Shown: positions 1-6,183 of the stretch, piece after piece
How the letters are laid out: every line of letters starts with the position of its first letter
Numbering within the stretch: the first letter of the stretch is position 1
Assembly: GCA_902492275.1 (NCBI GenBank)
Contig: CABUKW010000120.1
Location: 1 to 9,773, forward strand
Source: an uncultured Peptococcaceae bacterium
Lineage (GTDB): Bacteria; Bacillota; Peptococcia; Peptococcales; Peptococcaceae
Direction: 5' to 3'
DNA length: 9,773 bases
Made by a program: the position numbers and the translations under genes
Notes under the pieces: model-generated
What the model was told of the DNA's origin: nothing
What the model saw: only the letters and a program-made list of their open reading frames with translations
The model's database searches: none

Positions 1-474
1 AATAACCGCATTGGCCATCTCGTAAATCATTTTTTTGGTGATGACAAAGCCGGGATTTTCCTCCAAACCGCCGAAGTTGATGGACACCGCCGGTACAAAA
101 TCCAAACCAGCCCGGTCTAAGGCCTTGCGCAGCAGACTGATATAATTGGAAGCCCGACAGCCGCCGCCAGTCTGCGACATCATCACCGCTACTTTGTGAA
201 TATCATATTTGCCGCTCTGCAGCGCGTCCATCAACTGACCGATGGTCAACTGGGCCGGATAGCAGATATCGTTGTGGCAATACTTAAGCCCCATTTGGAT
301 GATATTGCTGTTTTGAGTTTCCAGCACTTCCATTTTGTATCCTTCCCGCTGAAAAATCGACTTCAGCATGGAAAAATGAATGGGCAGCATCATGGGCACC
401 AAAATGGTATACTCTTCCTTCATTTCTTTGGTAAAGATCAACCGTCCGTTTTTATCATATTCCAATTTCGCCAT
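1..474 (-). CDS. 2-hydroxyacyl-CoA dehydratase D-component-like protein, activase-associated (partial, 3' end off window)
   Basis: This reading frame starts at the ATG at 474-472 and stays open to base 1, giving 158 residues with no stop; the rest lies beyond the left edge. I translated it directly. The sequence has a cysteine pair in YCHNDICYPAQ (C66, C71), the run QTGGGCRASNY (C106) and then SINFGGLEENPGF. These match what I know of the C-terminal part of the long 'acyl-CoA dehydratase activase-related' proteins, which resembles the D subunit (HgdB) of 2-hydroxyglutaryl-CoA dehydratase. Those cysteines are candidate iron-sulfur ligands by family analogy. The gene begins 7 bp after the stop of the activase gene, and its Shine-Dalgarno lies across that stop, so the two are surely co-transcribed. 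It is probably a partner of the upstream activase in a soluble, oxygen-sensitive electron-transfer complex. The substrate is unknown; no dehydratase A/B/C subunits are seen here. Confidence 0.85.
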   Translation of the reverse strand, partial: MAKLEYDKNGRLIFTKEMKEEYTILVPMMLPIHFSMLKSIFQREGYKMEVLETQNSNIIQMGLKYCHNDICYPAQLTIGQLMDALQSGKYDIHKVAVMMSQTGGGCRASNYISLLRKALDRAGLDFVPAVSINFGGLEENPGFVITKKMIYEMANAVI

Positions 475-481
475 ACACTGC

Positions 482-3421
482 TCACCCCTTCGCTCTCTGT
501 TTCTGGGCGATGGCTGCAAACAAGCTGCGCAGACGGATTTTGACCGCGCCCAGATTATTGATTTCATCAATTTTAATTTGCGTATATAAATGACCCTTCC
601 GCTCCAGAATATCCCGCACCTCGTCGGTGGTGATGGCGTCTAAGCCACAGCCGAAGGATACCAACTGCACCAAATACATGTCGGGCTGCTGGGTTACATA
701 ATGGGCTGCATTGTACAGACGGGCATGATAAGTCCACTGATTTAAGACATTGGTGTGGAACTTACTCTTGGCCAAGGGCAAGCAATCCTCCGAAATAACC
801 ACCGCGCCATAGCTGGTAATGAGCTGGTCAATGCCATGATTGATTTCCGGATCCACATGGTAGGGGCGGCCGGCCAGCACAATAATGGGCAGATGATTTT
901 CCCGGGCAAATTGGATGGCCTCTTTGCCGTAGCGCTTCAAATCCTTCAAATAAGCTTCCTGCTGCTGATAGCCCCAAGCTGCAGCAGTCTTGGCTTCTTT
1001 TAACGTCACCTTATCCTGCCGAAAGGCTTCCTGCAGCTTTTTCACAAAATGCTTTTCATTGTGGGGCCCTAAGTAATTGCTCATAAAGCGCACTTCCTGC
1101 AACAGCGACATATTGGCCGACAGCACCTCTGGATAGTAGGCCACCACCGGGCAATTATAATGGTTGCCGCTGATATGCTCGTCAAAGTTATAGGGCAGAC
1201 AAGGATAGAAAATCTTCTGTACGCCCTGCTTCTGAATTAAATGGGTTACGCTGCCGTGCATCATCTTAGCCGGATAGCAGACCGTATCGGACGGAATGGT
1301 TGCCTGTCCTTCCAAAAACAGATCCCGGCTGCCGAAAGGCGCCCGCACCACTTCATAGCCCAAATTGGTCAAAATGGGATGCCAGAAATGATAATTTTCA
1401 TAAATATTCAGACCCATGGGCAGGCCAATCCGCCCCCGTTTCCCTTTAACGCTTTTGCGTTTTAAAATCTGGTCCCGCTTATAACGATAGGCATTGTATG
1501 TGATATTGATAAAGTTTTTTTCCTGACTCTTAATCGGCCGCTCACAGCGGTTGCCGGCGATCAGCTCTCGATTGTTGTTAAACCGGTTGACCGTCAGCTT
1601 ACAATGATTACCGCATAACTGGCAAACCCGCTCGGTGGTTTCATGAGAGAAGTGGGCCAAGCCCTCCATATCTAAAATCTGAGACTGGGCCAAACCCAAG
1701 CCGCGGGCATATAAGGCCGCCCCGTAAGCGCCCATCAAGCCGGCAAGATTGGGTCGAATGACCTCGATACCAACCTCCTGCTCAAATGCCCGCAAAATGG
1801 CGTCGTTAAGGAAAGTTCCGCCCTGCACGATAATATGGCGCCCCAAACTTTCCGCTGAAGTGGCGCGAATAACCTTATACAGCGCATTTTTCACCACGCT
1901 AATGGACAGCCCCGCCGAGATATCCTCGATTTCGGCCCCTTCCTTTTGGGCCTGCTTCACCGACGAATTCATAAACACGGTGCAACGGGAGCCTAAATCG
2001 ACCGGATGCTGAGCAAACAGCCCTAGGGCCGCAAAATCCTTCACCGAATAACCCAACGCCGTGGCAAAGGTAGAGATAAAAGAGCCGCAGCCGGACGAAC
2101 AGGCTTCGTTTAAGAAAATGGTATCAATAACCTGATTGCGGATTTTGAAGCATTTCATGTCCTGTCCGCCAATGTCAATGATAAAGTCCACATTGGGCAT
2201 CATTTTTTGCGCCGCCGTCAAATGGGCCACCGTTTCCACCAGCCCGTCGTCCAGCGAAAAAGCGTTTTTCACCAATTCCTCGCCATAGCCGGTGGCCACG
2301 CTGCCCACCACCCGCAAATGGGGATTAACGCTGTAAATTTCCTGCAACGCCTCCTGCACCAGTTCTACCGGATTGCCGTTGCTCAACATATATTTGCTGT
2401 AAAGAATTTCATCCTGCTCCCCGACGACCACCAGCTTCACCGTAGTAGAACCGGCGTCGATGCCGATAGTTACTGTACCGGCATAGCCCTCCAGTTGGCC
2501 TTGGGGAATGACAGCCCGGTCATGCCGCGCCTGAAACTGCCGGTATTCATCCTCATTGGCAAACAGCGGCGGCAATCCGCTGTCGTACTGTTTGATTTCT
2601 CCAGCAGCCTCCATCCGCTCTGTCAGCTTGGCAAAATCCACCGGCTGTTCGCTGCCCGCATACAAAGCGGCCCCATAGGCCACATAATATTGGGCGTCCG
2701 CCGGAAAAATTCCGGTGTTGCTGTCCAAATGCAGCACATCGATAAAGCTCTTCTGCAAACCCTTTAAGAAGGTCAGCGGGCCGCCCAGAAACATCATTTT
2801 TCCTTTCAGCTCCCGGCCCTGGGCCAAACCGCCAATGGTCTGATTGACCACCGCATGGAAAATGCTGGCTGCCACATCCTCTTTGCGGGCGCCCTGATTT
2901 AACAGCGGCTGCACATCGGTTTTGGCAAACACACCGCAGCGGGATGCAATGGGATAAATGCGCTGAGCCTGCAACGCCAGCTGGTCCATTTCCTCCACTG
3001 ACACATCCAGCAACACAGCCATCTGGTCAATAAACGCGCCTGTACCACCGGCGCAAGTGCCGTTCATGCGCACCTCTACCCCGTTGGTTAAAAACAAAAT
3101 TTTGGCGTCCTCGCCGCCTAATTCTATCACAACATCAATGGTTTCCGGATATTGCTCCACCGCAATCTGGGTGGCCACAACCTCCTGTACAAATGGAATT
3201 TCAAAATAATCTGCCAGTCCCAGAGAAGCCGAGCCGGTCAACGCCAAGCAAGCCTGCTGTCCCTGCAGAATTTCCTGCCCAATCATCAACACCAGCTCGT
3301 GAATTTTCTCTTTAATCATGGCCCGATGGCGCTGATAGGATTTGTACACAATATTATGATTTTCATCCAACACCACGCACTTGATGGTTGTGGACCCGAC
3401 ATCAATTCCAATTTTATACAT
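482..3421 (-). CDS. Acyl-CoA dehydratase activase-related protein: two BadF/BcrA-type ASKHA ATPase domains plus DUF2229-like domain
   Basis: The protein has 979 residues. Two ATPase domains of the BadF/BadG/BcrA/BcrD (HgdC) family lie in tandem at about 3-258 and 317-575. The first has GIDVGSTT (5-12), ELGGEDAK (100-107) and C123 and C162. The second has GIDAGSTT (320-327), DIGGQDMK (416-423) and C441 and C480. In both domains the cysteines are 39 residues apart, the same spacing as the [4Fe-4S] ligands Cys127 and Cys166 of Acidaminococcus HgdC. A cysteine-rich linker follows (CQLCGNHC, 600-607; C626), then a DUF2229-like domain at about 663-880 with VCYPAKMMHG and FYPCLPYN. In the family such ATPases use ATP hydrolysis to drive one-electron reduction of 2-hydroxyacyl-CoA dehydratases; the exact partner of these long versions is unknown. 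The ATG has GAGGTGG just upstream. Many relatives run to about 1,400 residues by fusion to the domain that is here encoded separately downstream. Confidence 0.9.
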   Translation of the reverse strand: MYKIGIDVGSTTIKCVVLDENHNIVYKSYQRHRAMIKEKIHELVLMIGQEILQGQQACLALTGSASLGLADYFEIPFVQEVVATQIAVEQYPETIDVVIELGGEDAKILFLTNGVEVRMNGTCAGGTGAFIDQMAVLLDVSVEEMDQLALQAQRIYPIASRCGVFAKTDVQPLLNQGARKEDVAASIFHAVVNQTIGGLAQGRELKGKMMFLGGPLTFLKGLQKSFIDVLHLDSNTGIFPADAQYYVAYGAALYAGSEQPVDFAKLTERMEAAGEIKQYDSGLPPLFANEDEYRQFQARHDRAVIPQGQLEGYAGTVTIGIDAGSTTVKLVVVGEQDEILYSKYMLSNGNPVELVQEALQEIYSVNPHLRVVGSVATGYGEELVKNAFSLDDGLVETVAHLTAAQKMMPNVDFIIDIGGQDMKCFKIRNQVIDTIFLNEACSSGCGSFISTFATALGYSVKDFAALGLFAQHPVDLGSRCTVFMNSSVKQAQKEGAEIEDISAGLSISVVKNALYKVIRATSAESLGRHIIVQGGTFLNDAILRAFEQEVGIEVIRPNLAGLMGAYGAALYARGLGLAQSQILDMEGLAHFSHETTERVCQLCGNHCKLTVNRFNNNRELIAGNRCERPIKSQEKNFINITYNAYRYKRDQILKRKSVKGKRGRIGLPMGLNIYENYHFWHPILTNLGYEVVRAPFGSRDLFLEGQATIPSDTVCYPAKMMHGSVTHLIQKQGVQKIFYPCLPYNFDEHISGNHYNCPVVAYYPEVLSANMSLLQEVRFMSNYLGPHNEKHFVKKLQEAFRQDKVTLKEAKTAAAWGYQQQEAYLKDLKRYGKEAIQFARENHLPIIVLAGRPYHVDPEINHGIDQLITSYGAVVISEDCLPLAKSKFHTNVLNQWTYHARLYNAAHYVTQQPDMYLVQLVSFGCGLDAITTDEVRDILERKGHLYTQIKIDEINNLGAVKIRLRSLFAAIAQKQRAKG
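485..490 (-). promoter_or_regulatory. Shine-Dalgarno for the D-component-like gene, overlapping the end of the activase gene
   Basis: On the minus strand AAGGGG sits at 490-485, directly before the TGA stop of the activase gene (484-482) and 10 bases before the ATG at 474. The arrangement supports genuine re-initiation or translational coupling, rather than a sequencing frameshift splitting one gene. Confidence 0.65.
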
Positions 3422-3473
3422 ACTTCCACCTCTATTATGGATTTCAGAATATTCTTATGACCATACCCTTGCT

Positions 3474-3502
3474 ATTATACCCAAACTAATTTCAAAACTC
3501 AA
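3474..3502 (-). promoter_or_regulatory. Probable sigma-A promoter of the activase operon
   Basis: On the minus strand TTGAGT (3502-3497) and a perfect TATAAT (3479-3474) are separated by 17 bases. The -10 box is about 50 bases upstream of the activase ATG, giving a leader of roughly 45 bases. Four of six bases match the -35 consensus. A perfect palindrome lies just upstream of the -35 box. Confidence 0.65.
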
Positions 3503-3514
3503 CTGACAATTCAT

Positions 3515-3533
3515 GCTTTTTGTCACAAAAAGC
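3515..3533. promoter_or_regulatory. Perfect 8+3+8 palindrome, candidate operator upstream of the activase promoter
   Basis: The arms GCTTTTTG (3515-3522) and CAAAAAGC (3526-3533) are exact inverted repeats around TCA. The centre is 27 bases upstream of the start of the -35 hexamer, a position where an activator or repressor could act. The core TTTTTGTGACAAAAA does not match a regulator site I can name with confidence. No T-tract follows on either strand, so it is not a terminator. Confidence 0.4.
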
Positions 3534-3824
3534 GTTCTATTGTCTTTTCCCTGTCTAAAGCGATTTTTAAACAAAAAATTTATTTATCGGCCCGATGGCG
3601 CCAATCCAAAACCTTCCAATCCAGCAAACAGCCGCCTTGCGTTCCTCTGCTTGCCGCCTTTTTCACCGTAAGCCATCTGCAAAAGTTAAGAACTTGTTAA
3701 GAGATCTGGAGTTCCAGATTGATTGTTTACAACGCAAAAAAAATTTATGGTTATGATTATTCCTAAATTATCGTTCCTAATCAAAATCGTCAATAGAGGG
3801 TTAGTAGCTGATGCCAGCAAACGC
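3534..3824. other. Intergenic region with no recognised gene, containing a GC-rich island
   Basis: Together with its flanks this makes a gap of about 500 bases between secF and the activase gene. It is AT-rich, except for roughly 3588-3680, which is GC-rich. Within that stretch are short repeats: CCAATCCA at 3601 and 3616, GCCGCCTT at 3631 and 3653, and the small dyad ATCGG-C-CCGAT at 3586-3596. A second dyad, ATCTGGA-GT-TCCAGAT, is at 3704-3719. Two overlapping minus-strand frames of 28-30 codons (3580-3666 and 3584-3676) cross the island, but neither has a Shine-Dalgarno. I see no known RNA family here. Confidence 0.5.
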
Positions 3825-3861
3825 AAAAAAGCAGCTTCCTGCATGAGAAAACTGCTTTTTT
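3825..3861 (-). terminator. Strong intrinsic terminator of secDF
   Basis: On the minus strand bases 3861-3846 pair with 3840-3825 over 16 positions (AAAAAAGCAGUUUUCU with AGGAAGCUGCUUUUUU). Two of the pairs are G-U, the loop is CAUGC, and the stem ends in a six-U run. On the plus strand the G-U pairs become C-A mismatches, so the hairpin favours minus-strand transcription. It lies about 56 bases after the secF stop. Confidence 0.85.
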
Positions 3862-3917
3862 TAATCAACTGCAACCTGCCAACTTCTCATTTCTAACTTG
3901 ACAATTCCAATTTTCTT

Positions 3918-4790
3918 TTACTTGGCCTGAACCCGATTGCCTTTCAGATGCATCTTAAATTCATACCAGATGGGGCTGGCAATGCACAGAGAAGAATAGG
4001 TCCCTGCCACAACGCCGATAATCATGGCCAGAACGAAAATTCTTGTGGTTTGTCCGCCAAAGAAGAACAGTGCCAACAGCAAGATTAACGTACTGATCGA
4101 AGTATTCATCGAACGGGTAAAGCTCTGTTTGATACTGTCATTGACCAAACCGGACAGTTGATCCTTTTTCACCCGACCCATATTTTCCCGAATTCGGTCG
4201 AACACAACGATTTTATCATTGATGGAATACCCAAAAATGGTCAGCAACGCCGCAATAAAGGTGCTGTCGATTTCCAACTGGAAGATGCTGAACAAAGCCA
4301 CTACCACAAAAATATCGTGGAACAGTGCCAACACGCCGGCAATGGCAAAGTGCATTTCAAAGCGGTAGGTGATATAGGCAATCATCAGCACCACAGCCAG
4401 CGCCAGAGAAATCAGCGCGTTTTTTTTCAGCTCGGCACCCACGCTGGGCCCTACCAAACCGCTTTCCACGATTTCAAATTCACCGAAGCGGCTTTCCAAA
4501 TCGGCCATCACAGCATCCTGTTTGGCCTGGTCCATCTCTGCGGTTTTCAGCAGATAGGAGCCGTCGGACATTTCCTGAATTTTGCTGCCTTCCAAGCCGT
4601 TTTCCGTCAACGCAGTGCGCAAATCAGCAATATCTACTTGCTGGGCAAACTGTACGTTGATACGGTTGCCGCCGATAAAGTCAATGCCCAAATTCATGCC
4701 CTGCACCAACAGAGATACCAAACCGGCAACCAGCACGATAATAGAAATGGCATACCAGATTTTTCTTTTTCCGATTACATCAATCTTCAT
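3918..4790 (-). CDS. secF: Protein translocase subunit SecF
   Basis: SecF is an inner-membrane protein that pairs with SecD and uses the proton gradient to help pull secreted proteins through SecYEG at the outer face of the membrane. I chose the ATG at 4790 (290 residues) over the in-frame ATG at 4814, because GGGAGGT sits 7 bases before it. Membrane segment 1 (about 12-30) is followed by GIDFIGG (35-41), an external domain to about 120, and five more membrane segments to about 275. GYSIND (188-193) with FDRIREN (197-203) is the SecF signature; D192 and R226 (TRSMNTS) correspond by motif to the conserved charged residues of the proton path. Length is normal for a stand-alone SecF. The start overlaps the end of secD by 11 bp, suggesting translational coupling. 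Confidence 0.96.
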   Translation of the reverse strand: MKIDVIGKRKIWYAISIIVLVAGLVSLLVQGMNLGIDFIGGNRINVQFAQQVDIADLRTALTENGLEGSKIQEMSDGSYLLKTAEMDQAKQDAVMADLESRFGEFEIVESGLVGPSVGAELKKNALISLALAVVLMIAYITYRFEMHFAIAGVLALFHDIFVVVALFSIFQLEIDSTFIAALLTIFGYSINDKIVVFDRIRENMGRVKKDQLSGLVNDSIKQSFTRSMNTSISTLILLLALFFFGGQTTRIFVLAMIIGVVAGTYSSLCIASPIWYEFKMHLKGNRVQAK

Positions 4791-6051
4791 CACAGATACC
4801 TCCCTGCAGTCCATATAATTTAGGGTTACGCACCAGGTTGGAAGATACCAGTGTGGTCAACATAAAACGGGTAAAGGTAATAGCAGTAAACATACTGGCC
4901 AAAATCCCGATGGTCAGCGTTACGGCAAAACCGCGCACCGAACCGCTACCGAAGCCAATCAAAATCACCGCGGCCAGCAAGGTAGTAATGTTGGAGTCAA
5001 AAATGGTAGCAAAGGCCTTTTTGAAGCCGGATTCAATGGCCACCCGCAAGGTTTTGCAGGCCCGCAGTTCTTCCTTAATCCGCTCAAAAATAATGACGTT
5101 GGCGTCTACCGCCATCCCTACCGACAACAGGAACGCCGCAATCACCGGAAGCGTAATAGTAGCTTTAATGGCCACATTAGCGCCGATTACCAAAATAGAG
5201 TACAACAGCAGTGCAAAGGTAGCCACCACGCCAGGCACCCGATAAACCACAATCATAAAGACAGCCAGCGCTATAATCCCAATGATAGCGGCCTTGATGC
5301 TCTTTGCAATGGAGTCAGCGCCCAATTGGGGACCGGTAGTCTGTTTTTCTACAATCGTTAAATCTACAGGCAGTGCGCCGCCCTGTAGCATCATAGCCAG
5401 ACTCTGGGCCGATTCAAAGCTATCAAAGCTACCGGAAATCTGGGCCTTGCCGTTGGTAATGGCGGTCTGCACACTGGGTGCAGAAATGACCTGGTCATCC
5501 AGAATGATAGCAATAATTCTGCTTTCTCTGGTGCTTTCGCTGGTGCCATAGGTATTAATCAAATCGGTGGTGGCATTTGCAAAGGCTTTGGTGCCTTCAC
5601 TGTTAAATTCCAAGGCAACGCCATACATTTCAGAAGCGTTGATAGCTTCCTGATCCATATAGGCGCTGGCTTTGGTCAACTGCCCGCCTTCTAAAATTAA
5701 CTCGCCGTTGTCATAACGGACAAACTGCAGCTTGGCGGTGGTGCCAATGACCCGCACCGCTTCCTCGGCGTCTTCCACCCCAGGTAATTCTACAGAAATC
5801 CGGTTGCTGCCTTCCAAGCGCACTTCCGGTTCGGCAACACCCAGCGCATTGATACGGTTTTCAATTACACTTTTGGCTGCTTCCATATCGTCTTGCGAGG
5901 TTCCATCCGGCGCTTCCAGACGAACCGCAACACCGCCCTGCAAGTCCAACCCCAATACCGCGTGATCCGCGCAGATAGGGAAGAGGATGCCGGCGGCGAT
6001 TACAACAATCAGCACTGTTGCAATCAATGTTCCAACTTTTTGCCAACGCAT
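4780..6051 (-). CDS. secD: Protein translocase subunit SecD
   Basis: SecD is the larger partner of SecF in the proton-driven Sec accessory complex of the cytoplasmic membrane. The protein has 423 residues. Membrane segment 1 is at about 7-27, followed by GLDLQGG (34-40), the SecD signature, then a large external domain to about 245 with ENRINALGVAEPEV (64-77). Five membrane segments follow, at about 251-270, 273-294, 299-318, 352-370 and 374-398. GMAVDANVIIFERIKEE (312-328) is the conserved fourth-helix motif; D316 matches the essential proton-path aspartate. The length is typical of compact SecD proteins in Gram-positive anaerobes and lacks the longer periplasmic insert of E. coli SecD. The start has AGGAGGAG 6 bases upstream. 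No yajC lies next to it; the upstream neighbour is nrdD. Confidence 0.96.
   Translation of the reverse strand: MRWQKVGTLIATVLIVVIAAGILFPICADHAVLGLDLQGGVAVRLEAPDGTSQDDMEAAKSVIENRINALGVAEPEVRLEGSNRISVELPGVEDAEEAVRVIGTTAKLQFVRYDNGELILEGGQLTKASAYMDQEAINASEMYGVALEFNSEGTKAFANATTDLINTYGTSESTRESRIIAIILDDQVISAPSVQTAITNGKAQISGSFDSFESAQSLAMMLQGGALPVDLTIVEKQTTGPQLGADSIAKSIKAAIIGIIALAVFMIVVYRVPGVVATFALLLYSILVIGANVAIKATITLPVIAAFLLSVGMAVDANVIIFERIKEELRACKTLRVAIESGFKKAFATIFDSNITTLLAAVILIGFGSGSVRGFAVTLTIGILASMFTAITFTRFMLTTLVSSNLVRNPKLYGLQGGICDED
4798..4804 (-). promoter_or_regulatory. Shine-Dalgarno that sets the secF start
   Basis: Minus-strand GGGAGGT at 4804-4798 is 7 bases before the ATG at 4790. It lies inside the last codons of secD. 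It makes the MKIDVIG start preferable to the upstream MDCREVSV start. Confidence 0.75.
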
Positions 6052-6084
6052 AAATCGCTCCTCCTAAAATTCAAATACTTATCT

Positions 6085-6113
6085 ATTATATAGCTGTTTT
6101 GTCAATAGTGCAA
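6085..6113 (-). promoter_or_regulatory. Possible secDF promoter in the nrdD-secD gap
   Basis: Minus-strand TATAAT (6090-6085) lies 17 bases from TTGCAC (6113-6108), a weak -35 box with three of six matches. A better TTGACA occurs at 6105-6100, but only 9 bases from the -10. The leader to the secD ATG would be about 28 bases. Confidence 0.5.
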
Positions 6114-6183
6114 ATATTTCTTCACATTTTTTGCAATTTCCAGCGAAACTTTTCTGAAAAAAGTATCGTCTCCGACAGCCCCT

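Noticed and set aside
2207..2767. Long plus-strand open frames opposite the activase, sec and nrd genes.
   Set aside because: They are antisense shadows of well-supported minus-strand genes and encode no recognisable protein.
3686..3874. A 62-codon minus-strand frame between secF and the activase gene.
   Set aside because: It runs through the strong secDF terminator, has no known motif and no convincing ribosome site.
4791..4814. Longer secF start at the ATG at 4814 (MDCREVSV extension).
   Set aside because: The Shine-Dalgarno GGGAGGT lies downstream of it and fits the ATG at 4790, whose product begins as SecF proteins normally do.
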